Notes: a model not told the origin generated them from the sequence alone. A stretch of 20,504 nt of DNA from DATKDF01 sp035512795 (GCA_035512795.1 DATKDF010000139.1:1-20504); one strand, 5' to 3'; counted from the stretch's first letter, positions 1 through 8,758 are shown. A program made the numbers and translations.

Positions 1-2291
1 TCTGGATCCGGCCCTTGCCTTTTCCGGAGCCGGAGCGCGTCGTCACGGTCATGACACGCAGCCTGGGTTTTGGGTCGCTCGAGCGACCTGAGTTCGAGGT
101 CTTCGAGGGCGGCGTGGCGGGCCAGGCCTTGACGGTCGACACGAACCTCGGTCTACGCCCGCAGATCGGGATCGACGGCGTCGGACGGGAACTCGAAGTG
201 CTCGGGGTAACCCCCGGGTACTTCAGGGTGTTCGGTCTGCCAATCCGGGGGCGGGACTTCAGGTCGGAGGACGACGTCGTCGGCGCCGAGCCCGTGGCGA
301 TCATCAGCGACCGCCTGTGGTCGCACGCCTTCGGGCGTCGAGCGGAAATCATCGGTGCCGTCCTTCCGGCGACGCCGCTCCCGGTCCGCATCATCGGCGT
401 GGCGCCGCCGGAATTCGAAGGCGCCCGGCGCGGTGAACGCGCGGACATGTGGATTCCGACCCGTCTCATGCCCCGCGTGGCGTCGCCGGGCTGGCAGGGT
501 GTGGGCGGGCCGCTGATGATCTTCGGCCGGCTCGGACCACAGCAGACCGCCGCGACGATCAACGAACGCTATCTGGCGGCGCTTGTACCCGAGGCGCGGG
601 AGTGGGAGACGGACCCGGAGTTCGCGAAGGGCCCCGTCGTCGTGCCCATCAGCCAGGTCTTCGGAACGCCGGACACTCGCTCGTTCATGGTCACCGAGCG
701 CGACGCGGCGCTCGTCGTGTCCGGCCTGGCGATGCTCGTCCTGCTCGGTGGCTGCGCGACCATCGCCGCCCTCGTGCTGGTCCACTACGAACGCCGTCGC
801 GCTGAGCTGGCGCTCAAAACCTCGCTCGGCGCTCCGCGCAGCAGGCTGGTGCTCGATCTGGTCCGCGATCTCGTCTTGATTGGCGCTATCGGGACCGCCG
901 GCGGAATCCTGGTGGCTGCACTCGGCCTGCGGGTCCTGCCGGCGTTGAGCCTGCCGGGCGGCGTAGATCTGGGCCGGCTCGATCTGGCGATCGACTGGCG
1001 GGTGTGTGCGGCGGCAATCGCCGCGACGATGCTGACCCTGCTCGCGGCCGCGGCCGTTCCTATCGCGCGATCGACGCGCCCCCGCCTGGTGGGTGAGCTG
1101 TTCGCGGGTCTTTCGAACACGTCGCTGGCGTCCCAGAGGATCCGCCAGGCGCTGCTCGGGGCACAGGTCGCCGCGACGATCGTCGTCCTGGTCTCGGCAG
1201 GGCTCTTCGTGAGGGCGGTAGTCAATGGTTTCGGACACGCGCCCGGCTTCGATGTCGACAGGACGGTCTTCGTCTCCGTGCAGGAACGGGTGCGGCCTGG
1301 CGATCGTGACATGGACCGCCAGACACTGATTACCGAGCGCACCGATCGGCTGGCGCGAGCCCTGCGCGAGCTGCCGGGCGTGACCGAAGTGGCGGCAGGT
1401 CCGCCTCCCATAGGCCCCGATCCCGGCCGGATGACCATCACGAGGGTCCAGGTCGGCGATCGGGAGCACGAGCTCGTCGCGGGTCAGTTGAGGGGCAGCC
1501 CGGAGCTGTTGTCGACCCTTGGAGTGCCGCTCCTGGCCGGGCGACCTCTCAACGTGACTGACTCGACGACAACGCCGCATCCGGCCATCGTCACCCAATT
1601 GCTCGTCGAGCGACTTTGGCCTGAGGGCGGAGCGCTCGGTCAGACACTCCGCGCGCCGAACTCGAGGTTTGGCGCGTTTCTGGTCGTCGGGATTTCGGGT
1701 GAGCTCGCATTCGACACCCTCGCGCAGCCCGCCAGCGGGGTCGTCGTGACGGCCCAGCCGCTCGGCAGCGCCAGAGTTTCGTTCGTCATCCGCACCGATC
1801 ACCCGGAGGCCGTCGCTGCAAGCGTCCGCCGGACGATCGAGGCTCAGATGGTGAAGGTAACGACGGGTCGGGAGCTGGTCGCGCGGGATCTCGGTCGTCA
1901 GCGCCTGGGCGCCTGGTTCTTCTCGGGCTTCGGTCTGGCGGCACTGCTGCTCGGGATCGGCGGCGCCTTCGGACTGGTGGCCTATCTGGCCGAATCACGA
2001 CAGCGGGAGTTCGGCGTCCGCCTGGCGCTTGGCGCGGACATGCGCCACCTGGTGCGGACCGGACTCGCCGCCGCTCTGGTTCCGGTGTCGGCCGGCGTCG
2101 CCGCCGGTCTGGTGCTGGCGGGTGGCGTGTCGCGGCTGTTCACGTCTCTGCTGGCCGGCATCAGCGCGCTGGATCCGACGACCTATTTGCTGGTCGCCGC
2201 AGCCATGCTGAGCTGTGCGACGCTGGCGGCCCTGGCAGCGGCGTGGCGCCTGCGCCAGACCAACCCGTCCGACGCGCTTCGCGCGACCTAG
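1..2291 (+). CDS. ADOP-type ABC permease (MacB/FtsX family), 5'-truncated
   Basis: The reading frame is open from base 3, where it reads WIRPLPFPEPERVV. The downstream paralogue has the aligned WIRPLPIAEPGRVV just after its first membrane segment, so the true start lies upstream of the window and roughly 130 residues are missing. Visible parts are an extracytoplasmic MacB-like domain (bases 50-690) and a first FtsX-type membrane block (about 700-1080) with the cytoplasmic motif ERRRAELALKTSLGA. A linker helix (about 1150-1220), a second extracytoplasmic domain and a C-terminal FtsX block (about 1900-2280) with ESRQREFGVRLALGA follow. This duplicated layout is that of acidobacterial duplicated orphan permeases. 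By family knowledge these are inner-membrane, MacB-like mechanotransmission proteins; the substrate is unknown. No ATPase gene is adjacent, as the orphan label implies. It ends 10 nt before its paralogue and is probably co-transcribed with it. Confidence 0.93.
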   Translation, partial: WIRPLPFPEPERVVTVMTRSLGFGSLERPEFEVFEGGVAGQALTVDTNLGLRPQIGIDGVGRELEVLGVTPGYFRVFGLPIRGRDFRSEDDVVGAEPVAIISDRLWSHAFGRRAEIIGAVLPATPLPVRIIGVAPPEFEGARRGERADMWIPTRLMPRVASPGWQGVGGPLMIFGRLGPQQTAATINERYLAALVPEAREWETDPEFAKGPVVVPISQVFGTPDTRSFMVTERDAALVVSGLAMLVLLGGCATIAALVLVHYERRRAELALKTSLGAPRSRLVLDLVRDLVLIGAIGTAGGILVAALGLRVLPALSLPGGVDLGRLDLAIDWRVCAAAIAATMLTLLAAAAVPIARSTRPRLVGELFAGLSNTSLASQRIRQALLGAQVAATIVVLVSAGLFVRAVVNGFGHAPGFDVDRTVFVSVQERVRPGDRDMDRQTLITERTDRLARALRELPGVTEVAAGPPPIGPDPGRMTITRVQVGDREHELVAGQLRGSPELLSTLGVPLLAGRPLNVTDSTTTPHPAIVTQLLVERLWPEGGALGQTLRAPNSRFGAFLVVGISGELAFDTLAQPASGVVVTAQPLGSARVSFVIRTDHPEAVAASVRRTIEAQMVKVTTGRELVARDLGRQRLGAWFFSGFGLAALLLGIGGAFGLVAYLAESRQREFGVRLALGADMRHLVRTGLAAALVPVSAGVAAGLVLAGGVSRLFTSLLAGISALDPTTYLLVAAAMLSCATLAALAAAWRLRQTNPSDALRAT

Positions 2292-2301
2292 AGGGAGACT
2301 G

Positions 2302-4998
2302 ATGAATCGACCGGGACCGACGGGTTCAACGAGTTGGATGCGCCTGTATCGAGTCCTCGCGCGGGCTGCCCGCTTCGAGGCTGCCGATCTCGCCACGGCG
2401 CACGCCGAGATGACGTTCGGGCACGTGTGCGAAGCGGCGGCGCGGCGCGGCTCGCTCGTGCTGACCGTTGTCGCCCTGCGCGAGCTCGGCGTCATGGCCG
2501 GTGTCATCGCGCTGGCCTGGCTGCGCCAGTTGCCGGGCCCGCGGTGGCCGCGAAACCTCCTCTCGCCGCGGGAGATCCGCATCGCGGTCCGGTCGCTCCT
2601 CCGCAGCCATCGCGGCTACGTGGCGATGGCCACGTTCGTGCTGGCCGTGGCCGTCGGCGTGAACCTCGTCGTCTTTACGGTCGTGAACGCGCTCTGGATT
2701 CGACCCCTGCCGATTGCGGAGCCCGGGCGCGTCGTGACGATTCCATCGGCGGTCACGCGCAGCCTCGAACAGGTGCGAGACCACGTGTTCGAGGGCGGTG
2801 TCGCCGGTCAGGTGATGACCGCCGATCAATACGGCGGCCTCACGCCCGAAATCGAGCTGCCCGATGCGGGGCGGCGCCTCGAGACGCTCGGCGTCACGCC
2901 CTCGTACTTCAAGTTGTTCGGTCTGCCCATACGCGGCCGCGACTTCACCTCCGAGGACGATCGGGACGGCGCCGAACCGGTCGCGATCATCAGCGATCGA
3001 CTCTGGTCCAGCACGTTCGGGCGGCGCCCTGACGTCATCGGCTCGGTGGTTCCGGCCAGGCCGTTTCCCATCAGGATCATCGGCGTCGCGCCACCCGCGT
3101 TCGAAGGCGCCCGCCGGGGCGAGCGCGCCGACCTGTGGATTTCGACCCGCTTGGTCCGGCGACTGGCGCCAGCGGACTGGCCGAGCTCGTCGCTGGGGAT
3201 GATCGTCTTCGGACGGCTGGGGCCGGCCCAGACCATCGCTGCGGTCGACCAGCATTACCGGGACGTGAGCACGACTCCGGAGGCGCGTGCGTGGTTCGAG
3301 GCCAACGAACCGGGCTGGTTCACCACGCCGCTCGTGGTGCCGCTCGACGCCGTGTTCGGCACACCCGAGACGAGGACACTCATCGTCAGCGAGCACGACG
3401 CTTTCCTGCTGGTATCGGGACTGGCCACGCTCGTGCTCGTCGCCGGCTGCGCGACGATGGCTGCGCTGGTGCTGGTGCACTACGAACGGCGCCGCGCCGA
3501 GCTCGCGCTCAAGCTGTCACTTGGGGCGCCGCGCCGACGACTGGCCCTGGAGCTCGTCCGCGAGCTGTTACTGATCGGTTCATTGGGAACCATCGGTGGC
3601 ATCGCGGTTTCCCTGGCCGGCGTGCGACTGCTGCCGGCCTTCGCCGTCGCTGGTGGCGTGGACCTCGGCCGTCTCGATCTGTCGATCGACTGGCGCGTGC
3701 TTGCCGTGGCGATAGCCGCGACGCTGATCACACTCCTTGGAGCGGCGGTCCGGCCCGTCACTCGCGCGACCCGCCAGCGTCTTGGCAGCGAGCTCGTCGC
3801 CGGATCGTCATCCACCTCGCTGGCTTCACAGCGGGCGCGTCAGGGGCTGCTCGCCTTCCAGGTATGCGCGACGATCGTCGTCCTCGTCGCGGCCGGGTTG
3901 TTCGTCCGGGCGGTGATCCACGGATTTGGGAACGCGCCCGGCTTCGACGTGGATCGGACGGTCTTCGTGTCGGTCCAGGAGGGCAACCCGCAGGGCAGTG
4001 CGGCCGTGGACAGGCAGGGGATCCGGAGCCTGATCGCGGAACGCGACGCCCGAATGTCGCGGGTTCTTCGGAGCCTGCCCGGCGTCAGGCACGTGGCAGT
4101 CGGGATCTCTCCAATCGGGCCAGATGCGCGTCTGGGCAGACCGGTGACGGTCCGAGTGGAGGATCGGGAAGAGCCATTGCTGATCGGGCGGCTCGGCGGC
4201 GGACACGAACTGCTCTCCGCGCTTGGCGTTCCCATGCTGGCTGGTCGTTCGCTGACGGCAGCCGACGCCTCAGGCGTGCCTGTGGCCGCCGTCCTGACGC
4301 AGTCGCTCGCCGATCGTCTCTGGCCGGACGGAGGCGCGCTCGGCCGAACCATGTCGTTGCCCCAGCTGAGAAGCGGTCCGTACCTCATCGTGGGCATCGC
4401 CGGCGACCTGGCCTTCGGATCCCTGACAGAGCGCGGCGCCGGCGTTCTGGTCACGGCGCAGCCGCTCGGCAGTACCATCGTCTCGAACTTCGTCGTCCGC
4501 ACTGACGAACCTGAGCTTGTCGTCGGCCACATCCATCGAGCCATCAAGGGACAGGTGGTTGAGGCGACGACGGGTCGCGAAGTGATTGCGCGCGATCTTG
4601 GCCGCCAGCGGCTCGGGGCCTGGTTCTTCTCGGGATTCGGCCTGGCCGCGCTCCTGCTCGGCATCGGCGGCGCTTTCGGCCTCGTGGCGTATCTGGCCGA
4701 GTCGCAACGGCGCGAGTTCGGCATCCGTCTCGCGCTCGGCGCGAGCATGGGCCACCTGGTCCGGCATGGGCTCGTCGCCGCGCTCTTGCCCGTGTCCGTC
4801 GGCGTCGCCGCCGGTCTGGTGCTGGCCGGACTGATGTCGCAGCTCTTCACGGCGTTTCTTGCCGGCATCAGCGCGCTGGACCCGGCGACCTATCTGCTCG
4901 TCGCGGTGATCACGATCGGCTGCGCGGCACTCGCCGCGCTCCTGGCCGCGTGGCGTCTGCGGTGCACCCGTCCTTCCGACGCGCTGCGCGCCAGCTGA
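2302..4998 (+). CDS. ADOP-type ABC permease with N-terminal prefix domain
   Basis: 898-residue tandem paralogue of the preceding gene. I chose ATG 2302, 10 nt after the upstream stop, because a GGGAG Shine-Dalgarno sits at 2293-2297. A longer frame from 2215 would run far into the upstream gene. Residues 15-95 look like the permease prefix domain found in this family (YRVLARAAR, then AHAEMTFGHVCEAAARRG). A first membrane segment follows at about 106-130, then an extracytoplasmic MacB-like domain. The first FtsX block is at about 366-500 (ERRRAELALKLSLGA), a linker membrane helix is near 515-540, and a second extracytoplasmic domain precedes the last FtsX block at about 771-897 (ESQRREFGIRLALGA). 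The C-terminal block is very close to that of the upstream gene, indicating tandem duplication. The role is probably export or envelope mechanotransmission; the substrate and partner ATPase are not identifiable here. Confidence 0.95.
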   Translation: MNRPGPTGSTSWMRLYRVLARAARFEAADLATAHAEMTFGHVCEAAARRGSLVLTVVALRELGVMAGVIALAWLRQLPGPRWPRNLLSPREIRIAVRSLLRSHRGYVAMATFVLAVAVGVNLVVFTVVNALWIRPLPIAEPGRVVTIPSAVTRSLEQVRDHVFEGGVAGQVMTADQYGGLTPEIELPDAGRRLETLGVTPSYFKLFGLPIRGRDFTSEDDRDGAEPVAIISDRLWSSTFGRRPDVIGSVVPARPFPIRIIGVAPPAFEGARRGERADLWISTRLVRRLAPADWPSSSLGMIVFGRLGPAQTIAAVDQHYRDVSTTPEARAWFEANEPGWFTTPLVVPLDAVFGTPETRTLIVSEHDAFLLVSGLATLVLVAGCATMAALVLVHYERRRAELALKLSLGAPRRRLALELVRELLLIGSLGTIGGIAVSLAGVRLLPAFAVAGGVDLGRLDLSIDWRVLAVAIAATLITLLGAAVRPVTRATRQRLGSELVAGSSSTSLASQRARQGLLAFQVCATIVVLVAAGLFVRAVIHGFGNAPGFDVDRTVFVSVQEGNPQGSAAVDRQGIRSLIAERDARMSRVLRSLPGVRHVAVGISPIGPDARLGRPVTVRVEDREEPLLIGRLGGGHELLSALGVPMLAGRSLTAADASGVPVAAVLTQSLADRLWPDGGALGRTMSLPQLRSGPYLIVGIAGDLAFGSLTERGAGVLVTAQPLGSTIVSNFVVRTDEPELVVGHIHRAIKGQVVEATTGREVIARDLGRQRLGAWFFSGFGLAALLLGIGGAFGLVAYLAESQRREFGIRLALGASMGHLVRHGLVAALLPVSVGVAAGLVLAGLMSQLFTAFLAGISALDPATYLLVAVITIGCAALAALLAAWRLRCTRPSDALRAS

Positions 4999-4999
4999 A

Positions 5000-5039
5000 C
5001 AGAACGGGCCCACAGCAGGTTCTGCGCAACGCCGGCCCG
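5000..5039. terminator. Possible hairpins in a convergent gene junction
   Basis: The 89-bp gap between the end of the second ADOP gene and the end of the PQQ-propeller gene holds two mutually exclusive stems. One is CAGAAC (5000-5005) with GTTCTG (5019-5024). The other is CGGGCC (5005-5010) with GGCCCG (5034-5039). Neither is followed by a T run on either strand. Termination is inferred from position only. Confidence 0.3.
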
Positions 5040-5087
5040 ATTTCTCGGGTACCTGAGTGCTGGTTGAAGCGCTGGTGCCAGGCCGCC

Positions 5088-6506
5088 CTACTTGCCCTCA
5101 ATGCGGTACAGCTTCGATTCGGTCCGCACGAACATCGCGTGGCCCTGAACGGCCGGCGACGCGAAGAGCAGTTCGCCCAGGTCGTTCTGCGCCACTTCCC
5201 TGTACTCGTCACCGGCTTCGATGACGATGGTGACGCCTTCTTCGTCCGGGAAGTAGAGGCGGTTGCCCGCGGCAATCGGTGAGGCCGAGAAGGTGTGGCC
5301 GACACCGCCGAGTCGGGCGCGGTAGATCTCCTCACCCGTCTCGGCGCGAAGCACCGTCAGGATGCCCGTGTCGTGCACGAGATAGGCGCGGCCGTCATGG
5401 ATGATGGGCGACGGCGTATAGCCCGAGGCGCGGGGATGCACCCAGGCAATGTGTGCATTCGACGTCGCATCCTCCGCCAGCGTGATGTCGCCCGACGCGC
5501 CCGGTCGGATGGCGAAGAACGGCCGTCGGGCGTCGCCGCTCTGCGCGCCCGTGCCGACATAGAGCAGGCCGCCGGAGGCCAGCGGCGTCGGTGAGGAGTG
5601 TCCGAGCCCGCGCGACCGCCACAGCTCGTTGCCGTCGAGGTCGTAGCTGATGACCAGTCCCTGCCCGACCGTGATGATCTCGGTTCGCTCCGTGTGCTTC
5701 CACACAAACGGTGTCGACCACGATGACTTCATGATCGACGGACTCGGCTCGCGCTCGCGGCGCACAATCTCATCCCCTGTCTTCGCGTCGACGATCGTCA
5801 GGTAGGACATCTCCTGGGAGTCCTGCACCAGGTACAGCCGCCCATTGTGGAGTGCGGGCGACGAGGCGGTGCCGAAGTCGAGGTAGATCGGTTGCGGCGT
5901 CCAGGTCCGACTCCAGAGCGGCTGGCCGTCGAGCGTGTAAGCGAACAGGCCCACGTTCTGACCGAAGTACGCGTAGAGGCGCTCGCCGTCGGTGATGGGC
6001 GTCTCGGAGGCGTACGTGTTCTTCCGGTGCCGTCCGCCAAAGGGCAGGCCCTTGTGTGACTCGCGCTCCCACCGCCTGGCGCCGGTCTTCGCGTCGAAGG
6101 CGTACACCATGTAGCGGATCGCATCCGACTCGGACGGGAACTCGTTGTCGCGCGCCCGCACGCGCTTCATGATCTCGTCGTCGGACACTCCCTGGGCGCG
6201 CAGTTCCGCGATGTAGTCGTTGCCGTAGATGCCCGGCGACGGCTGTTTGAACGCGCCGCTGCTGATGGCCGACGTGACGTACACCGTCTCGCCCCACACG
6301 ATGGGCGACGACCAGCCGCGACCGGGGACGTCGACGGCCCAGGCGACGTTGTCGATCGTCGTCCACGAGGTCGGCAGCTTCGCATCTGCGGCCAGCCCGT
6401 CGGTGTTCGGGCCACGGAACCCGGGCCACGCCTCGGGTGGCACCGACGCCGGCACGGTGGAGATGATCAGGAGGGCGAGTACGGTCGACGGGACAAGCGT
6501 GCGCAT
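5088..6506 (-). CDS. Exported PQQ-like beta-propeller repeat protein
   Basis: 472 residues from ATG 6506. The start was chosen because it places a signal peptide (MRTLVPSTVLALLIISTVPAS) at the N-terminus; longer in-frame starts add non-hydrophobic residues. Mature protein begins with WPGFRGPNTDG (residues 27-37), the characteristic opening of PQQ-binding-like propeller proteins in Acidobacteria and Planctomycetes. Repeated blade motifs follow, such as VYAFDAKTGARRWE, TIVDAKTGDEIVR, ISYDLDGNELWRSRG and TVLRAETGEEIYRARLG. The fold is therefore an extracytoplasmic propeller, either an enzyme such as a dehydrogenase-like protein or a binding scaffold. I see no cytochrome c CxxCH motif, so true quinoprotein activity is unproven. 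No Shine-Dalgarno precedes the start. TACCCT on the minus strand (6518-6513) lies 6 nt upstream and may be a -10 for a nearly leaderless mRNA. The gene is divergent from the M20 peptidase across 28 bp. Confidence 0.9.
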   Translation of the reverse strand: MRTLVPSTVLALLIISTVPASVPPEAWPGFRGPNTDGLAADAKLPTSWTTIDNVAWAVDVPGRGWSSPIVWGETVYVTSAISSGAFKQPSPGIYGNDYIAELRAQGVSDDEIMKRVRARDNEFPSESDAIRYMVYAFDAKTGARRWERESHKGLPFGGRHRKNTYASETPITDGERLYAYFGQNVGLFAYTLDGQPLWSRTWTPQPIYLDFGTASSPALHNGRLYLVQDSQEMSYLTIVDAKTGDEIVRREREPSPSIMKSSWSTPFVWKHTERTEIITVGQGLVISYDLDGNELWRSRGLGHSSPTPLASGGLLYVGTGAQSGDARRPFFAIRPGASGDITLAEDATSNAHIAWVHPRASGYTPSPIIHDGRAYLVHDTGILTVLRAETGEEIYRARLGGVGHTFSASPIAAGNRLYFPDEEGVTIVIEAGDEYREVAQNDLGELLFASPAVQGHAMFVRTESKLYRIEGK

Positions 6507-6534
6507 GGCCAAAGGGTAGCGCATAATCGCCTGC
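6507..6534. promoter_or_regulatory. 28-bp divergent start region with back-to-back -10-like boxes
   Basis: This gap separates the start codons of the minus-strand propeller gene and the plus-strand M20 gene. On the plus strand CATAAT (6522-6527) lies 7 nt before ATG 6535. On the minus strand TACCCT (6518-6513) lies 6 nt before ATG 6506. No Shine-Dalgarno precedes either start. The arrangement fits two leaderless or nearly leaderless promoters whose -35 regions lie inside the opposite gene. Seen: the boxes and spacing. Inferred: promoter activity. Confidence 0.5.
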
Positions 6535-7974
6535 ATGATGATGCGTCGACTCGTCTCGGCCCTGGTCGTGGCGGTGTGTCCGGCCGTGATGTTGTGGGGA
6601 CTCGAGGCCCGGTCGCCGGTCCAGTCGCCGAATCCGGACTGGCCCCAGGTCGAAGCCGAGACGCTTCGGCACTTCCAGGCGCTCCTGCGCTTCGACACGG
6701 CCGACCCGCCCGGAAACGAACGCCCGGCAGCGGACTACCTGAAGCAGGTGCTCGAGGCGGAGGGCATCGAAGTCCGCGAGTTCGCGCTCGAGGCGCACCG
6801 GCCCAGCATCGTCGCGCGGCTGCGGGGCACCGGCACGAAGCGGCCCCTCCTGCTCATGGCGCACACCGACGTCGTGAACGTCGATTCCGCCAAGTGGACG
6901 TTTCCGCCGTTCAGCGCCACACGCGACGGCGGCTACGTCTACGGGCGCGGCGCGGTCGATGACAAGGACAACGTCGCGACCTCGCTCATGGCGATGCTGC
7001 TGCTCAAGCGGCTCGGCGTGCCGCTCGACCGCGACGTGATCTTTCTGGCTGAGTCCGGCGAGGAAGGGTCGACGCGCGTGGGCATCCAGTTCATGGTGAA
7101 CCAGCATCTCGACGCGATCGAGGCCGAGTACTGCCTGGCCGAAGGCGGCAGCGTCGTGCGCGAGGGCGGGAAGGCGAAGTTTGCCTCGGTACAGACGCTC
7201 GAGAAGATTCCGTACGCGGTCGAACTGGTCGCCCGCGGGCCGGCGGGGCACGGGTCCGTGCCGCTCCTCGACAACTCGGTCGTCCGGCTGTCGAAGGCCG
7301 TGGCCGCCGTCGCCGACTGGAAGACGCCGACGCGCCTGAACGAGACGACGAGCGCGTACTTCCGGCGGTTGGCCGAGATCTCGCCGCCGGAGCAGGCCGA
7401 GCGATACCGGATGGTGCTGGACCCGGCGAGGATCGACCAGGCCGACGAGTACTTCCGCGAGCACGAGCCGCGACATGCGTCGATGCTCCGCACGTCCATC
7501 TCGCCGAACATCGTCGACGCCGGCTACCGGATCAACGTGATTCCATCGGAGTCGAAGGCCACGCTCGACGTCCGCGCGCTCACCGACGAAGACATGCCGA
7601 AGCTCCTCGACGAGATCCGGAGGGTGATTGACGATCCGGCCGTCGAGGTACGGATGGGCCACCGCGACACCCGGCCGTGGGGCCGCGACCCGCGCATCGA
7701 CTCGGAGGCGTTTCTCGCACTCGAGGCCGGGTTCCGCGAGCACTACGGCGTCATTTCGCTGCCGTCGATGAGCACCGGGGCCACCGACATGGCGTACCTG
7801 CGCGGCAAGGGTATCGAGTGCTACGGCATCGGTCCGGGGATCGACACCGAGGATGGCCCCAAGGGGTTCGGCGCCCACAGTGATCAGGAGCGCATCCTCG
7901 AGGCCGAGCTCCACCGCTTCATGCGGTTCTACTGGGACGTGATCGTCCGGCTCGCCGCGACACCGCGGCGGTAA
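6535..7974 (+). CDS. Exported M20 family metallopeptidase
   Basis: 479 residues from the first of three consecutive ATG codons (6535, 6538, 6541); which of the three is used cannot be decided by eye. A hydrophobic N-terminus (about residues 5-22) suggests export or membrane anchoring. M20 dinuclear-zinc motifs are in order: MAHTDVV with H110 and D112, GRGAVDDK with D142, ESGEEG with catalytic E176 and metal ligand E177, the AEGG ligand region near E203, and AHSDQE with H448. GPAGHG with H239 is the usual dimerisation-domain histidine. The family hydrolyses peptides or N-acyl amino acids; length and motifs resemble carboxypeptidase/dipeptidase members, but the substrate cannot be named. There is no Shine-Dalgarno, and CATAAT lies 7 nt upstream of the start. 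The rhodanese gene follows 18 nt downstream on the same strand. Confidence 0.93.
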   Translation: MMMRRLVSALVVAVCPAVMLWGLEARSPVQSPNPDWPQVEAETLRHFQALLRFDTADPPGNERPAADYLKQVLEAEGIEVREFALEAHRPSIVARLRGTGTKRPLLLMAHTDVVNVDSAKWTFPPFSATRDGGYVYGRGAVDDKDNVATSLMAMLLLKRLGVPLDRDVIFLAESGEEGSTRVGIQFMVNQHLDAIEAEYCLAEGGSVVREGGKAKFASVQTLEKIPYAVELVARGPAGHGSVPLLDNSVVRLSKAVAAVADWKTPTRLNETTSAYFRRLAEISPPEQAERYRMVLDPARIDQADEYFREHEPRHASMLRTSISPNIVDAGYRINVIPSESKATLDVRALTDEDMPKLLDEIRRVIDDPAVEVRMGHRDTRPWGRDPRIDSEAFLALEAGFREHYGVISLPSMSTGATDMAYLRGKGIECYGIGPGIDTEDGPKGFGAHSDQERILEAELHRFMRFYWDVIVRLAATPRR

Positions 7975-7992
7975 CTGAGGCAGGATGAGTCG

Positions 7993-8313
7993 GTGACACC
8001 CGACGATCTGGCCGCGCGCCTCCGGGCCGGTACGGCTCCGGTCGTGCTGGACGTGCGATCGGCAGAGGAGTACGCCGACGGCCACATTCCCGGAGCTGTC
8101 AACATCCCCTTCTGGCGCATTGTCGCCGGGGCCGCCCCCGAGGCCACACCGAAGCACGCGCCCGTACTGGTCTACTGCGGCCACGGACCCCGTGCGCGGA
8201 TCGCGATGCTCGGCCTGCGCGCGCGCGGCTTCAAGGTACTCGATGACCTGGATGGTCACTGGGCTGCCTGGACGCACCTGAAGCTGCCCGTCACGCGCGG
8301 CCGCCGGCCATGA
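7993..8313 (+). CDS. Single-domain rhodanese-like sulfurtransferase
   Basis: 106 residues starting at GTG 7993, with a purine-rich AGGCAGGA about 8 nt upstream. The nearby ATG 7985 is out of frame and stops after three codons. Rhodanese hallmarks are DVRSAEEY (residues 20-27), HIPGAVNIP (31-39) and the active-site loop CGHGPRAR beginning at catalytic C62, matching CxxGxR. It is a cytoplasmic stand-alone rhodanese of GlpE/PspE size, so it could transfer sulfane sulfur, but the physiological acceptor is unknown. The last bases overlap the next start codon (ATGA), indicating translational coupling. It is probably co-transcribed with the M20 gene. Confidence 0.92.
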   Translation: MTPDDLAARLRAGTAPVVLDVRSAEEYADGHIPGAVNIPFWRIVAGAAPEATPKHAPVLVYCGHGPRARIAMLGLRARGFKVLDDLDGHWAAWTHLKLPVTRGRRP

Positions 8314-8687
8314 GCGCGCTGCGTCGCCGCGCCGCCGGGGTGCTGCTCGTCGTCGACGGCGCCGGGGCGGCGATGACGCTCGCGATGTTACTGTCGGTCA
8401 TCGCCACGCATCAGCCGACCGCCATCGTCATGGTGATCGTCCGCGCCGTGGCCGGCGCGATCGAGCTGGTCGGCGGCATGTTGCTGTTGCAGGCGCGCGA
8501 GCCCGGCGTCACGGTCGCCCGGACCGGCGCCGTCGCTGCGGCCGTCGCGGGCACGCTCGGCATCGGCCTCAGGCTTGCGCCATCGAGCCTCGATCCGTCG
8601 ATGCGGATGCCTGTGGTCGTTGGGTACTGGCTGTTTGCCGTCGTGGTGGTCGGGTTGACCCGGCAGGGACCGCGTGACCCACAGTAG
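8310..8687 (+). CDS. Small membrane protein, function unknown
   Basis: 125 residues. The ATG at 8310 overlaps the rhodanese stop in an ATGA junction. The protein has about four hydrophobic segments (roughly residues 8-32, 38-60, 70-86 and 101-117), a positively charged N-terminus (MSALRRRAAG) and a short polar tail, consistent with an integral inner-membrane protein. I do not recognise a family or catalytic motif. Coupling to a rhodanese suggests a related job, but no sulfur-transport motif or conserved cysteine is visible, so this stays a guess. A perfect 10-bp hairpin begins at the base after its stop codon. Confidence 0.8.
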   Translation: MSALRRRAAGVLLVVDGAGAAMTLAMLLSVIATHQPTAIVMVIVRAVAGAIELVGGMLLLQAREPGVTVARTGAVAAAVAGTLGIGLRLAPSSLDPSMRMPVVVGYWLFAVVVVGLTRQGPRDPQ

Positions 8688-8711
8688 GGCCGACTGGTGT
8701 CCCAGTCGGCC
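8688..8711. terminator. Perfect 10-bp stem hairpin at a convergent junction
   Basis: GGCCGACTGG (8688-8697) pairs perfectly with CCAGTCGGCC (8702-8711) across a TGTC loop. It starts immediately after the stop of the small membrane-protein gene and precedes the end of the opposing metallohydrolase gene. There is no T tract on either side, so it may be a T-less intrinsic terminator or an RNA 3'-end stabiliser. The hairpin is certain from sequence; the function is inferred from position. Confidence 0.7.
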
Positions 8712-8718
8712 GAATCCC

Positions 8719-8742
8719 GGCGCACGGGGAAACCAGTGCGCC
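8719..8742. terminator. Second hairpin of a tandem pair at the same junction
   Basis: GGCGCAC (8719-8725) pairs with GTGCGCC (8736-8742) across a 10-nt loop, GGGGAAACCA. It lies 7 nt after the first hairpin and 16 nt before the stop codon of the minus-strand metallohydrolase, so it is the first hairpin met by transcription of that gene. The simplest reading is one hairpin per converging gene. No T tract is present. Confidence 0.5.
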
Positions 8743-8758
8743 CTGCGTACGGCGGCCC

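Noticed and set aside
3135..4505. Plus-strand frame of over 450 codons within the second ADOP gene
   Set aside because: Alternate-phase shadow of a permease whose correct frame aligns with its paralogue throughout.
5044..5057. CTCGGGTACCTGAG near-palindrome in a convergent gap
   Set aside because: It has a mismatched pair and no loop, and lies away from any promoter; I see no supported role.
5770..8277. Long minus-strand open frame crossing the propeller, M20 and rhodanese genes
   Set aside because: It crosses three well-supported genes and reads as low-complexity, charged sequence without motifs.
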